Shown here one piece after another: positions 24,398 through 34,043 of a DNA stretch of 40,319 nucleotides. The notes under the pieces were generated by a model that did no database searches, was not told the origin of the DNA, and saw only the letters and a program-made list of their open reading frames with translations. The DNA lies in the NCBI GenBank assembly GCA_028713155.1, contig JAQTPA010000009.1:1-40319 (forward strand), read 5' to 3'. Each line of letters begins with the position of its first letter. Positions within the stretch are counted from its first letter, which is position 1. Source of the stretch: Candidatus Omnitrophota bacterium. GTDB lineage: Bacteria > Omnitrophota > Gorgyraeia > Gygaellales > Profunditerraquicolaceae. The translations under genes and the position numbers were made by a program.

Positions 24398-25735
24398 ATG
24401 CCTAACGACGTCACTCTAGATAAAATCCCGCCGCAGAATTTAGACGCTGAAATGGCGGTCTTAGGCTCAATGCTCTTGGACGAAGAAGCTATCGCCACCG
24501 CCGTTGAGACTCTGGATAAGAATTTTTTCTATAAAGATTCCCACCAGAAAATATTCCAGGCTATATCCGACCTCTACGCCGTAAATAAGGCGGTTGACCT
24601 GATTACCTTGACCGATGCCTTAAAGAAAGAAGGCCTACTGGAAGCCATCGGGGGGGTAAGCTTTCTGACCGCCCTGGCTAATTCTGTTCCCACCGCAGCC
24701 AATATCAGCCACTATGTTTCAATAGTTAAAGAAAAGAGTATTTTAAGGACCCTGATCAACAACGCTACCAAGATAGTCTCGCTTTGTTATGAAAGCGAAG
24801 GGAATATTACCGAGGTAGTGGATAGCGCCGAAAGATTTATTTTTGAGGTAAGTGAGAGAAAAAATCAGGGGTCCTACATACACCTTAAAGAGATTGTTAA
24901 GGATAGCATTGAAACTATAGATATACTTTACCGTAAGAAGGCGCACGTTACCGGTATACCTACCGGCTATATAGATTTTGATATTAAGACTGCGGGCTTG
25001 CAGGATTCAGATTTAATCATCGTTGCCGGCAGGCCTTCTATGGGTAAGAGCTCTTTTGCTTTGGGGATGATTGAGCACGCCGGGATAATCGAAAAAGTCC
25101 CCACGGCGATTTTCAGCCTGGAGATGTCTAAAGAACAGCTTGTCCAGAGGATGCTCTGTTCGCACGCGCGGGTAGACGCGCAAAAAGTGCGCACCGGGTA
25201 CCTGGCTACTTCGGATTGGCCGCGCCTGACTGCGGCGGCAGGAAAACTTTCCGAAGCGCCGATATTTATAGACGATACGCCGGGGATTTCCGTAATGGAA
25301 TTACGGGCTAAGGCGCGCAGGCTTAAATCCCAGCAGGATATAAAGTTAATCGTTCTTGACTACATGCAGTTGATGCGCGGTTCAAGCGGCATAGAAAGCC
25401 GTCAGCAGGAAATTTCCGAGATTTCGCGTTCTTTAAAAGCGCTGGCCAGGGAATTGCATGTCCCGATAGTAGCGATCAGCCAATTGTCGCGCGCGGTAGA
25501 GTCGCGCACCGACCACCGGCCGCAGCTTTCCGACTTGCGAGAGTCCGGAGCTATCGAGCAGGATGCCGATGTAGTCGTGCTTTTATTGAGGGAAGAGTAT
25601 TATACCCAGAGTTCTGAAAATCAGGGTGTCGCCGAGGTGATTATAGCTAAACAGCGTAACGGCCCGGTAGGTTCTCTGAGGCTTGCCTTCATAAAAGAAT
25701 ATACCCGTTTTGAAAATATTGCCAGAGTAGAATAA
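24398..25735 (+). CDS. dnaB: Replicative DNA helicase
   Basis: PPQNLDAEMAVLGSMLLD, IVAGRPSMGKSSFALGM, IVLDYMQLMRG, SQLSRAVESRTDHRPQLSDLRESGAIEQDADVV. Confidence 0.96.
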   Translation: MPNDVTLDKIPPQNLDAEMAVLGSMLLDEEAIATAVETLDKNFFYKDSHQKIFQAISDLYAVNKAVDLITLTDALKKEGLLEAIGGVSFLTALANSVPTAANISHYVSIVKEKSILRTLINNATKIVSLCYESEGNITEVVDSAERFIFEVSERKNQGSYIHLKEIVKDSIETIDILYRKKAHVTGIPTGYIDFDIKTAGLQDSDLIIVAGRPSMGKSSFALGMIEHAGIIEKVPTAIFSLEMSKEQLVQRMLCSHARVDAQKVRTGYLATSDWPRLTAAAGKLSEAPIFIDDTPGISVMELRAKARRLKSQQDIKLIVLDYMQLMRGSSGIESRQQEISEISRSLKALARELHVPIVAISQLSRAVESRTDHRPQLSDLRESGAIEQDADVVVLLLREEYYTQSSENQGVAEVIIAKQRNGPVGSLRLAFIKEYTRFENIARVE

Positions 25736-25775
25736 TTGTTTGCTTTCAAGGAATACTTCTTATATAATAATAACA

Positions 25776-28169
25776 ATGCGTAAAATATTATTCACACTTG
25801 GGCTTTCTTTTTTCGTAGTAATTTCCCCTTTTATTTTGTTTGCGGAGGATACCCGGAAGCCGCAGGCAGAAACCGCCTCTTCCTCGACAGTCAAAGAACA
25901 ACCGCTAAAATTAGTTACTGCCGTTGAAATAAAGGGCAATAAAGCCATAAGCACCAACACCATTATCTCCAAGATGAAAACCCGTATCGGCAGCCCCTAC
26001 CAGGAAAATGTCATTAGCGATGACTTAAAGAGGCTTTATCTTTTGAATTTTTTCAGCGATATAAAGATTGATTCCGAGAGCTATAAAAACGGCCTGAAGG
26101 TCATTATTACCGTAACCGAGCGGCCGATTATTGAAAAAATTACATTTTCCGGAATATTGCGCATTACGATGAAGGATGAGAAACTCAAAGAGCAGTTGAA
26201 ATCCCGGGAAGGCCAGTACCTCGATTATCCGAGTCTGGCCGCAGATGTGCGGATACTCGAGAAGATGTATGAAAAGATGGGTTATAATGCCGCCAGTATT
26301 GATTACAAGCTGGATATAAATCCGGAAACAAATAAAGTTAAAATCAATTTTAATGTAATAGAAGGCAAGAGGGTGCGCATAAAGGACATTATCGTTACCG
26401 GCAATAAGGAGTTCACCCAGGCGCGGATACTCAAGCTTCTTAAAACTAAGCGGGCCTGGTTTTTTAACGCCGGAGTGCTTAAGGAAGATGTGCTTAAGGA
26501 GGACGCCGGCCGGATCAAGGCCTTTTACACCAGAAACGGCTTTATTGATGTTACAGTCGATTACGAAGTGAAGCCCGACGTTAAAATGCCCTATCTACTA
26601 TATATCTATATCAAGATAACAGAAGGGAATAAGTATTTAGTCGGTAACGTGGTTGTGCAGGGGAATAAGGATGTTTCAGAGAAAGAGATCCTCAAACGCC
26701 TTCAGTATTGCGTCCCGGGGAAGGTTTTTAGCGATGATGCTATGAAAGCCGACGCGGCCAATATCCAGGGTCTTTATTTTGATAAAGGTTATATCTCGGC
26801 GCAGGTTCAAGATACTACATCTTTAAATACCGCCACCAGCCGCGTGGATATACTCTATAGCATTATTGAAAACCAGATAACTTACGTGGATAAGGTCAAA
26901 ATCCGCGGCAACATTAAAACCCGGGACATAGTTGTGCGCAGGGAGATGCGTATTCGTCCCGGAGACAAGTTTGACGGGGAAAAATTAAGGCGCAGCAAAG
27001 AGCGCCTGCAGAATCTGGGATTTTTTGAGGATATAAGTTATGATACCGAAGAGACGCCCATCCCGGATAAGAAGGATTTGATTGTTGACGTGAAAGAGAC
27101 CAAAACCGGTTCATTCAGTTTTGGCGGCGGTTATAGCACGGTTGATGATTTCGTGGGATTTGTAGAGGTTGAGCAGAAGAATTTTGACTGGAGGAATTGG
27201 CCTTACTTTACCGGCGCCGGGCAGGACTTAAGGATTCGCGCTTCAGCCGGCACAACCAGCACGGGTTTTGATTTGAGTTTCACCGAGCCCTGGCTCTTTG
27301 ATTATCCCATATCTTTTGGCTTTGACGCTTACCGCAAGACCCACAAGAGAGATACTGATGTGGGTTATGGCTATGACGAGAAAGTCACCGGAGGCGACTT
27401 ACGCCTTGGTAAGGAGCTATCTGAATATCTCAGGACAGACTTTACCTATAGGTTGGATTCAATTAATATTTCTAATATAGACGACGGCGCCAAGTATCTG
27501 CAGCAGGAATCAGGGACTAATCTCATTAGCAGCATAACTCCCAGCCTTACTTTTGACAACCGGGACAATATATTTGACACGCACAGAGGCAACCTGCTTA
27601 CCGGCTCTATGCAGCTGGCTGGAGGTCCATTAGGGGGAGATAAAGACTATTGGAAGTTTTACGGCCGGGTAAGCCATTATTTTCCTATGCCTAAGAATGC
27701 TTCCCTGGAAATAAGAGGCAGAATAGGCCTGGCCCAGGCTTACGGAGACGGAGATGCCGACCATATACCTATCTATGAGAGGTTTTTTGCCGGCGGCGCG
27801 TATACGATAAGAGGTTATAAGGAGAGGGCAGTTGGCCCTGTTGACCCTGACACTAATGATCCCCTGGGCGGTAATTCTATGCTAGTCGGAAATATAGAAT
27901 ACCTTTATCCGGTGTTTAGTTTTCTGAAAGTAGCCCTATTTTACGACGTGGGTAATGTTTGGGAAAAACTAGGTGATATAGGTACAAATAAGAATGCCAA
28001 TGACGTAGCTAACAGCGGCGGTTTTAAATCCAGCTTTGGCTTAGGGTTTCGTATCCGCACGCCGGTCGGGCCGATGATGCTGGATTACGGCATACCTATG
28101 AATAAAGCTTCCGGCGAAAGTTCCAAGTCCAGCGGAAGGTTCCACTTCAGCGTGAGCAATAGTTTTTAA
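25776..28169 (+). CDS. bamA: Outer membrane protein assembly factor BamA
   Basis: Signal peptide, repeated POTRA units, C-terminal Omp85 barrel with FFAGGAYTIRGYKERAVGP; C-terminal Phe. Start set to ATG 25776 (MRKILFTLGL). Confidence 0.94.
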   Translation: MRKILFTLGLSFFVVISPFILFAEDTRKPQAETASSSTVKEQPLKLVTAVEIKGNKAISTNTIISKMKTRIGSPYQENVISDDLKRLYLLNFFSDIKIDSESYKNGLKVIITVTERPIIEKITFSGILRITMKDEKLKEQLKSREGQYLDYPSLAADVRILEKMYEKMGYNAASIDYKLDINPETNKVKINFNVIEGKRVRIKDIIVTGNKEFTQARILKLLKTKRAWFFNAGVLKEDVLKEDAGRIKAFYTRNGFIDVTVDYEVKPDVKMPYLLYIYIKITEGNKYLVGNVVVQGNKDVSEKEILKRLQYCVPGKVFSDDAMKADAANIQGLYFDKGYISAQVQDTTSLNTATSRVDILYSIIENQITYVDKVKIRGNIKTRDIVVRREMRIRPGDKFDGEKLRRSKERLQNLGFFEDISYDTEETPIPDKKDLIVDVKETKTGSFSFGGGYSTVDDFVGFVEVEQKNFDWRNWPYFTGAGQDLRIRASAGTTSTGFDLSFTEPWLFDYPISFGFDAYRKTHKRDTDVGYGYDEKVTGGDLRLGKELSEYLRTDFTYRLDSINISNIDDGAKYLQQESGTNLISSITPSLTFDNRDNIFDTHRGNLLTGSMQLAGGPLGGDKDYWKFYGRVSHYFPMPKNASLEIRGRIGLAQAYGDGDADHIPIYERFFAGGAYTIRGYKERAVGPVDPDTNDPLGGNSMLVGNIEYLYPVFSFLKVALFYDVGNVWEKLGDIGTNKNANDVANSGGFKSSFGLGFRIRTPVGPMMLDYGIPMNKASGESSKSSGRFHFSVSNSF

Positions 28170-28197
28170 AAATTAATAAATAAAAGGAGGAAACAAG

Positions 28198-28698
28198 ATG
28201 AAAAAATTGTTAGTGGTTTTATGCGGTGCGCTATTAAGTTCTTTTGTCTTGACGGGCCTGGCCCAGGCAGCGGATAAGTTTGCTTATATCAATTTAGGCC
28301 GCGCCTTTAATGAGTATTCCAAAACCAAGGACTATGATAAATCCTTAACTGAAAAAGAGAATAGCTATACCTCTGAGAGAGACAAGAAGCTCAAAGACCT
28401 GAATTCTTTCAGGGATAAATTTAAGCTTTTAAGCGATAGAGAAAAAGAGGCCAAGAAGGGCGATTTAGAAAATAAGGCCAAGGCGGTCCAGGATTTTATT
28501 ACCCGCAAAGAAACAGACCTGCGTAAAGAACAGGAAGAGAGAATGAAGGAAATCCTTCAGGATATAGATTCGGTAGTGAAGACCTATGCCGAAAAAGAAG
28601 GCTATACCATGGTATTCAATGACCGGGTTTTGGTCTATCAGGATAAGTCCATGGATATCACGGACAAAGTTATAGCTTTATTGAATAAGAAAAGATAG
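28198..28698 (+). CDS. OmpH/Skp family periplasmic chaperone
   Basis: Signal peptide, FAYINLGRAFNEYSKTKDYDKSL, coiled coil, SMDITDKVIALLNK; downstream of bamA. Confidence 0.93.
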   Translation: MKKLLVVLCGALLSSFVLTGLAQAADKFAYINLGRAFNEYSKTKDYDKSLTEKENSYTSERDKKLKDLNSFRDKFKLLSDREKEAKKGDLENKAKAVQDFITRKETDLRKEQEERMKEILQDIDSVVKTYAEKEGYTMVFNDRVLVYQDKSMDITDKVIALLNKKR

Positions 28699-28710
28699 TA
28701 GAAATAGATA

Positions 28711-29751
28711 ATGCGTAAAACCCTAAAAGAGATTGCTCAACTAATCCAGGGTGAAGTTATAGGTGACGGCAGTATCGTAATCACCGGGGTATCCGGAATA
28801 AAAGAGGCGCTCGCTGGCGATATTACTTTTTTGGCTAATGCCAAATATGCCCCTCTTTTGGCCACCACTGCCGCTTCCGCAATAATAATTTCCAAAGATA
28901 CAGAACTTCCTAAGGCTTGCGCCGTAATCCGTACTGAAAATCCTTCGTTAGCCTTTGCCAGGGTTATCTCTCTTATAGCTCCCGCTGAAATAAAGCATTA
29001 TAAGGGCATACACCCCAGCGTCGTATTAGGCAAAGATGTTAAATTAGGCAAAGATGTAGCTATCGGGCCTTATGTGGTTATCGGAGATAACGCCCAAGTA
29101 GGCGATAAAACAGTAATCTATCCTGGGTGCTTCATCGGCCAGGATACCAAGATTGGTGCTTCTGCGCTTATCTATTCTAATGTTTCTGTGCGTGAACGCG
29201 TATCAATCGGCAATAACGTAATCATCCACAGCGGCACGGTTATCGGGTCCGACGGATTTGGTTTTATCGAAGTCAGCGGGAAGCACCACAAAATACCGCA
29301 GGTCGGTACAGTTGAAATCGGCGATGACGTTGAGATTGGCGCCAATGTTACTATCGACCGGGCACGCTTTGATAAAACAGTTATTGGCCGGGGGACAAAA
29401 ATCGATAATCTCGTCCAGATTGCCCATAACGTGGTAATCGGCCAGGACTGCCTGATTGTAGCCCAGGTGGGCATATCCGGTTCTACCGTAATCGGCAACA
29501 ATGTCATCCTGGCCGGACAGGCCGGGTTAGTCGGGCACATTACCGTTGGCGATAACGCGATAGTTACCGCCCAGTCAGGCGTAAGCAAATCTATTCCGGC
29601 AGGCGCTATTATGTCAGGGTATCCTGCGCGGCCATTTCAGGAAAACCAGAAAGCGCACGCCTACGTGCACAACCTGCCCAAATTATTCGATACAGTAAAA
29701 GAGCTTAAGAAGAAGATAGAAGAGTTGGAAGCTAAGTTAGAAGGTAAGTAA
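28711..29751 (+). CDS. lpxD: UDP-3-O-acylglucosamine N-acyltransferase
   Basis: [23 protein letters not shown], hexapeptide repeats, [42 protein letters not shown]. Confidence 0.95.
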   Translation: MRKTLKEIAQLIQGEVIGDGSIVITGVSGIKEALAGDITFLANAKYAPLLATTAASAIIISKDTELPKACAVIRTENPSLAFARVISLIAPAEIKHYKGIHPSVVLGKDVKLGKDVAIGPYVVIGDNAQVGDKTVIYPGCFIGQDTKIGASALIYSNVSVRERVSIGNNVIIHSGTVIGSDGFGFIEVSGKHHKIPQVGTVEIGDDVEIGANVTIDRARFDKTVIGRGTKIDNLVQIAHNVVIGQDCLIVAQVGISGSTVIGNNVILAGQAGLVGHITVGDNAIVTAQSGVSKSIPAGAIMSGYPARPFQENQKAHAYVHNLPKLFDTVKELKKKIEELEAKLEGK

Positions 29752-29788
29752 CAAGTATATAGTATTTAGTATGTAGGATAAACGCAAG

Positions 29789-31084
29789 ATGAGCAAACAA
29801 AAGACGATTCTTAAAGAAATAAGTTTTAGCGGAGTTGGTTTACATACCGGCAATAAGTCCAACGTTACCTTGAAGCCCGCTAAGAGCGGGACCGGAATTA
29901 TTTTTGTCCGTAAGGATTTATCCGGTTCTCCCCAGATTAAGGCCTGCGTTGAAAATATGGTCCCGGCGGAGAAGATGCCGCGGCGCACCTCCATTGAAAA
30001 TGGCGCTGCGTGTGTGCAGACCGTCGAACACCTTATGGCGGCGTTATCCGGCTTAGGAGTGGATAATTTATATGTGGAGGTGGATAGTAATGAATTGCCT
30101 GGCCTGGACGGAAGCAGCTTAAACTTCGTGGAGTTTATTGCTCAAGCAGGTATCAAAGAGCTGGATAAAGAGCGGGAAGCGTTTTTTATTAAAGAGCCAA
30201 TTAAAATAGAAGAAGGGGGCGCTTCCATTGTCATTGAGCCCGCCAGCGAATTTAAGATTTCTTATACTCTTGATTACGCTAAATCGCTGCCTGCAAAGGA
30301 ATTTATAGAGTTAGCGGTCAATCCGGAAAACTTCCAAAAAGAAATAGCCCCTGCCCGTACCTTTTGCCTGGAAAGCGAAAGCGCTGAATTAAAACGCCAG
30401 GGATTGGGTTTGGGAGCAAATTATGAGAATACCCTGGTTTTGGATAAGGCCGGCCAGGTGATCAAGAATAAAGTGCGTTTTCCCGATGAAGCTGTCAGGC
30501 ATAAGGTCCTGGATTTAATGGGGGATTTATTCTTTTTGGGAGCCCCTTTGAAGGCGCAGATCAAGGCCTTAAAGAGCGGACATTCATTAAACCTGAAATT
30601 GGTAAGGAAACTAGCCGAACAAAGGAAGAATAATTCTATGAAAACTGAAAGCAGTGTTTTAGAAGTGACGGATATTATGAAAATTATACCGCATCGGGAA
30701 CCGTTCTTGTTTGTGGATAGGATTACTAAGATCGAGTACGGCAAGCGGGCTACTGGTATAAAAAATGTGACGATCAACGATTATTTTTTTAAGGGGCATT
30801 TTCCGGGCCGGCCGGTTATGCCCGGGGTGATTATCGTCGAGGCAATGGCCCAGGTCGGCGCGGTGATGCTGCTTGCTTCCGAAGAATATAAAGGAAAGCT
30901 GGCGTTTTTTATGTCGATCGATAATGTGAAATTCCGTAAACCCGTTGTGCCAGGAGATCAGCTGGTTTTTGAGGTTGAAACAGTAAAGGTAAAATCCAAA
31001 ATAGGCCAGGTGCGCGGTAAGGCCTTAGTCGACGGAAAAGTTGTGGCGGAGGCGGATTTCGTCTGCGCTTTAGTAGAGAATTAA
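29789..31084 (+). CDS. lpxC-fabZ: Fused UDP-3-O-acyl-N-acetylglucosamine deacetylase (LpxC) / 3-hydroxyacyl-ACP dehydratase (FabZ)
   Basis: LpxC: FSGVGLHTGNKSNVTLKPA, VQTVEHLMAALSGLGVDNLYVEVD, RHKVLDLMGDLFFLG; FabZ: IMKIIPHREPFLFVDRI, FFKGHFPGRPVMPGVIIVEAMAQV. Confidence 0.96.
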   Translation: MSKQKTILKEISFSGVGLHTGNKSNVTLKPAKSGTGIIFVRKDLSGSPQIKACVENMVPAEKMPRRTSIENGAACVQTVEHLMAALSGLGVDNLYVEVDSNELPGLDGSSLNFVEFIAQAGIKELDKEREAFFIKEPIKIEEGGASIVIEPASEFKISYTLDYAKSLPAKEFIELAVNPENFQKEIAPARTFCLESESAELKRQGLGLGANYENTLVLDKAGQVIKNKVRFPDEAVRHKVLDLMGDLFFLGAPLKAQIKALKSGHSLNLKLVRKLAEQRKNNSMKTESSVLEVTDIMKIIPHREPFLFVDRITKIEYGKRATGIKNVTINDYFFKGHFPGRPVMPGVIIVEAMAQVGAVMLLASEEYKGKLAFFMSIDNVKFRKPVVPGDQLVFEVETVKVKSKIGQVRGKALVDGKVVAEADFVCALVEN

Positions 31085-31093
31085 AGGATAATC

Positions 31094-31876
31094 ATGCCGG
31101 TAGATAAAACAGCCATAGTTTCTGAAAATGCCAAAATCGGCGAGAATGTTTTAATCGGGCCTTACGCGGTTATTTCCGGAGAAGCGGTTATCGGCGCAGG
31201 GACTAAAATCGCCAGCCACTGCGTTATTGAAGGCAATACTACCATCGGCAAGAACTGTGAGATATTCACCGGCGCGGTTATCGGCAGCCGGCCGCAGGAT
31301 TTAAAATATAAAGGAGAAAAGGTCTACCTGGAGGTCGGCGATAATAATATTATCCGCGAGTATTGCACTCTTAATCCCGGGACAGAAGAAGGTTCCAAGA
31401 CTGTTGTCGGGGACGGAAATTTAATAATGGCCTATTCTCATGTGGCGCATGATTGCCGGGTGGGGAATAATTGCGTCTTAGCTAACGGTTCTACCCTTGC
31501 CGGCCACGTTACCATTGAAGACCGGGCAGTCATCGGCGGGTTAGTGGCGATCCATCAATTTGTCCGGGTCGGCATGCTCTCCATTATCGGCGGCTGTTCC
31601 AAAGTCGTCCAGGATATTCCTCCGTATTCGACCTGCGACGGGCACCCTGCGGCGGTATTCGGATTAAATCTTGTAGGCCTGCGCCGCCATAATGTTTCCA
31701 AAGAATCTATCGGGCTGCTTGATGATGCCTTCAGGATACTTTTTAGTTCCGGGCTCTCGGTAAAACACGCGCTGGAAAAATTAGTCAAGGAAATCAAATT
31801 AACCTCCGAAGTTACGTACCTCGTAGAATTCATCAAAAAGACAGAGCGCGGGCTAGCGCGTTCCTGCCGGAAATAA
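31094..31876 (+). CDS. lpxA: Acyl-ACP--UDP-N-acetylglucosamine O-acyltransferase
   Basis: IGPYAVISGEAVIGAGTKI, IGSRPQDLKYKGE, NIIREYCTLNPGT, AYSHVAHDCRVGNNCVLAN. Confidence 0.95.
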   Translation: MPVDKTAIVSENAKIGENVLIGPYAVISGEAVIGAGTKIASHCVIEGNTTIGKNCEIFTGAVIGSRPQDLKYKGEKVYLEVGDNNIIREYCTLNPGTEEGSKTVVGDGNLIMAYSHVAHDCRVGNNCVLANGSTLAGHVTIEDRAVIGGLVAIHQFVRVGMLSIIGGCSKVVQDIPPYSTCDGHPAAVFGLNLVGLRRHNVSKESIGLLDDAFRILFSSGLSVKHALEKLVKEIKLTSEVTYLVEFIKKTERGLARSCRK

Positions 31877-31878
31877 CC

Positions 31879-32682
31879 ATGGAAAAAATAGGATTAATCG
31901 CCGGAAACCGGAAATTCCCACTTTTGTTTTGCGAAGCTGCCCGGAGCAAAGGCTATTCCGTGGTCGCTGTCGCGATAAAGGGAGAGAGCTCGTCCAGGAT
32001 CAATAAGCTGGCGGATAAAGTCTACTGGTTGAGTTTGTCTGAATTCAAGCGCCTGGTTGAGATATTTCAGGCCGAAGGAGTAAAAAAAATAGTTATGGCC
32101 GGTCAGGTCAGTCCGGCACGGCTATTTAGTAAAGAGGTAAAAAGAAGCCAGGACCTGCAGCAGATACTTTCCAGCATAAAGAATAAGAAAGCGGATACGA
32201 TATTCGGAGTAATCGCGCAAAAGTTAGAGAATGCCGGTTTAGAATTGCTCAACTCCGCTACTTTTATGGAAGGCCTGCTGCCTGAAAAAGGCACGCTTAC
32301 GCAGGTTCAGCCTGATTCAGCGGTTTGGGAGGATGTTTATTTCGGTTTTGAGCTAGCTAAGGCAGTCGGGGCTCTGGATATCGGCCAGACAGTAGCAGTC
32401 AAAGATCAGGCGATTGTTGCGGTTGAGGCCCTGGAAGGCACGGATAACCTTATCCGGCGCGCCGGAAAGATTGCCCGCGCAGGCATAACCGTAATTAAAG
32501 TAGCCAAGCCCAGCCAGGATATGCGTTTTGATATTCCGGTAATCGGCTTAAAGACGATTCAAATCCTGATTAAGGCAGGCGCAAAATGCCTTGCCATAGA
32601 AGCAGACAAGACACTTTTTATAGACCGCCAAGCAGCGGTAAAGTTAGCCGATAAAAAGGGCCTGGCGATAGTCAGCGTTTAA
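31879..32682 (+). CDS. lpxI: LpxI-type UDP-2,3-diacylglucosamine pyrophosphatase (DUF1009)
   Basis: IGLIAGNRKFPLLFCEAARSKGYSVVAVAIKGE, KIVMAGQVSPARLF, VEALEGTDNLIRRAG; adjacent to lpxA. Confidence 0.92.
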   Translation: MEKIGLIAGNRKFPLLFCEAARSKGYSVVAVAIKGESSSRINKLADKVYWLSLSEFKRLVEIFQAEGVKKIVMAGQVSPARLFSKEVKRSQDLQQILSSIKNKKADTIFGVIAQKLENAGLELLNSATFMEGLLPEKGTLTQVQPDSAVWEDVYFGFELAKAVGALDIGQTVAVKDQAIVAVEALEGTDNLIRRAGKIARAGITVIKVAKPSQDMRFDIPVIGLKTIQILIKAGAKCLAIEADKTLFIDRQAAVKLADKKGLAIVSV

Positions 32683-32717
32683 TCGATTCTGCTTAAGATC
32701 CCGCACTATATTAGTAC

Positions 32718-32745
32718 TTGACAGTTTTTGGGTAGGGTGTATAAA
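32718..32745 (+). promoter_or_regulatory. Predicted sigma70-type promoter
   Basis: TTGACA (32718-32723), 16-nt spacer, TATAAA (32740-32745). Confidence 0.65.
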
Positions 32746-32756
32746 TAAAGACAACA

Positions 32757-32774
32757 GCCTGCCGGTAGGCAGGC
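32757..32774. repeat. Copy of the GCCTGCC...GGCAGGC palindrome in the 5' leader of the CBM48 gene
   Basis: GCCTGCC-GGTA-GGCAGGC, 7-bp perfect stem; same sequence family as 18491-18531. Confidence 0.8.
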
Positions 32775-32789
32775 AAGGAGGAGGGTAAT

Positions 32790-33065
32790 ATGGCTAGATT
32801 GACCGGGTCAAAACTTACTGAATTCAAGCTTTATGCTCCGCAGGCTAAGAAGGTGAGCTTGGCAGGTACTTTTAACAAATGGGATATAAAGAAGCTTCCC
32901 GCGAAAAACGACTCTAAAGGCAACTGGATGGTTAAGGTGAATCTCAAGCCCGGCAGGTACGAATATAAATTTGTCGTTGATGGCGCTTGGATGAATGACC
33001 CGCGTTGTACATCCTGCATAGCCAATTCCTTTGGGTCGCATAATTGCGTTGTCGAAGTTAAATAG
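32790..33065 (+). CDS. Stand-alone glycogen-binding (CBM48/AMPK-beta-like) domain protein
   Basis: FKLYAPQAKKVSLAGTFNKWDIKKLPAKNDSKGNWMVKVNLKPGRYEYKFVVDGAWMNDP. Confidence 0.92.
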   Translation: MARLTGSKLTEFKLYAPQAKKVSLAGTFNKWDIKKLPAKNDSKGNWMVKVNLKPGRYEYKFVVDGAWMNDPRCTSCIANSFGSHNCVVEVK

Positions 33066-33098
33066 GAGATTGTGTTTTTGAAAAACTTGAAATTCTAA

Positions 33099-33129
33099 GG
33101 GCGCTACTTTAAGTAGCGCCCTAACTTTT
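33099..33129 (+). terminator. Intrinsic terminator
   Basis: GGGCGCTACT-TTA-AGTAGCGCCC perfect stem followed by T-rich CTAACTTTTTC. Confidence 0.8.
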
Positions 33130-33137
33130 TCTAAAAT

Positions 33138-33857
33138 ATGAAATATCTCTACGGTCCGGTGAAATCGCGCAGGCTCGGGTTTTCTTTAGGGATAAGCCTC
33201 ACCCCCTATAAGACCTGCGACTTTGATTGTATTTATTGCCAGTTAGGTAAAACCACTAACCTGACGCTGGAGAGAAAAGAGTATATCCGGGTAAGCGCAA
33301 TAATTGACGAATTAAAAACCTGGTTGAGCAGCAATAAGGAAACAGCGCAAGGGTTGGAATATATTACGCTCTCCGGTTCTGGTGAACCTACTTTAAATAC
33401 AGGATGCGGTGAGTTGATTACGGAAGTAAAAAAACTCACTAGCCTCAAAATTGCGGTCCTGACCAATGCTTCCTTACTGACAGATGGAGGAGTTCGGCGG
33501 CAGCTTTGGGGTGCGGATTTAGTTGTCCCTTCGCTGGATGCGGTGACGCAGGATTTATTTGCCAGGATTGACCGCCCGCATCCCGGTATAAAGATTGAAG
33601 AGATAATCGCGGGGCTTACGGCTTTCAGAAAAGAGTTCCGCGGTAAGATCTGGCTTGAGGTGATGCTGCTAAAAGGCATTAATGACGATATAAGGCATAT
33701 CCGTAAATTAAAAGATGTTATTGATGAGATAAGCCCGGATAGAATACAGTTGAATTCTCCGGTGCGCACTACCGCTGAGGCGGGTATTCAGGCCGTTGCC
33801 AAAGGTAAGCTCAAGAAGATTAAGGAAATTTTAGGAGAGAAGGCCGAGCTTTTTTAA
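33138..33857 (+). CDS. Radical SAM protein, COG0731-like
   Basis: MKYLYGPVKSRRLGFSLGISLTPYKTCDFDCIYCQLGKT; CxxxCxxC motif; TLSGSGEPTLN. Confidence 0.9.
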   Translation: MKYLYGPVKSRRLGFSLGISLTPYKTCDFDCIYCQLGKTTNLTLERKEYIRVSAIIDELKTWLSSNKETAQGLEYITLSGSGEPTLNTGCGELITEVKKLTSLKIAVLTNASLLTDGGVRRQLWGADLVVPSLDAVTQDLFARIDRPHPGIKIEEIIAGLTAFRKEFRGKIWLEVMLLKGINDDIRHIRKLKDVIDEISPDRIQLNSPVRTTAEAGIQAVAKGKLKKIKEILGEKAELF

Positions 33858-33858
33858 C

Positions 33859-33932
33859 GCGCCTGTAGCTCAACTGGATAGAGCGCTAGCCTTCGGAGCT
33901 AGGCGTTGCAGGTTCAACTCCTGCCAGGCGCA
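33859..33932 (+). tRNA. tRNA-Arg (TCG)
   Basis: Acceptor GCGCCTG/CAGGCGC, anticodon arm CTAGC-CTTCGGA-GCTAG, T-arm GCAGG-TTCAACT-CCTGC. Confidence 0.95.
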
Positions 33933-33966
33933 TAAAATTATATCGGATTTAGACCGTTTCTATTTC

Positions 33967-33995
33967 TTGCAAATCTATTGATTTTAAGTTAAAAT
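33967..33995 (+). promoter_or_regulatory. Possible promoter for the lipoprotein genes
   Basis: TTGCAA, 17-nt spacer, TAAAAT. Confidence 0.45.
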
Positions 33996-34043
33996 ATAAA
34001 TCAATTTATAAAGCTGGGTTTCATTAATTCAGGGGAAGAACCC

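Noticed and set aside
29172-29588. 138-aa minus-strand ORF
   Set aside because: Antisense of the lpxD hexapeptide repeats; apparent repetitiveness derives from the sense repeats
28711-31876. Hexapeptide-type repeats in lpxD and lpxA considered as DNA repeats
   Set aside because: They are the normal left-handed beta-helix protein repeats, not DNA-level tandem repeats
33233-33769. 178-aa minus-strand ORF
   Set aside because: Antisense shadow of the radical SAM gene
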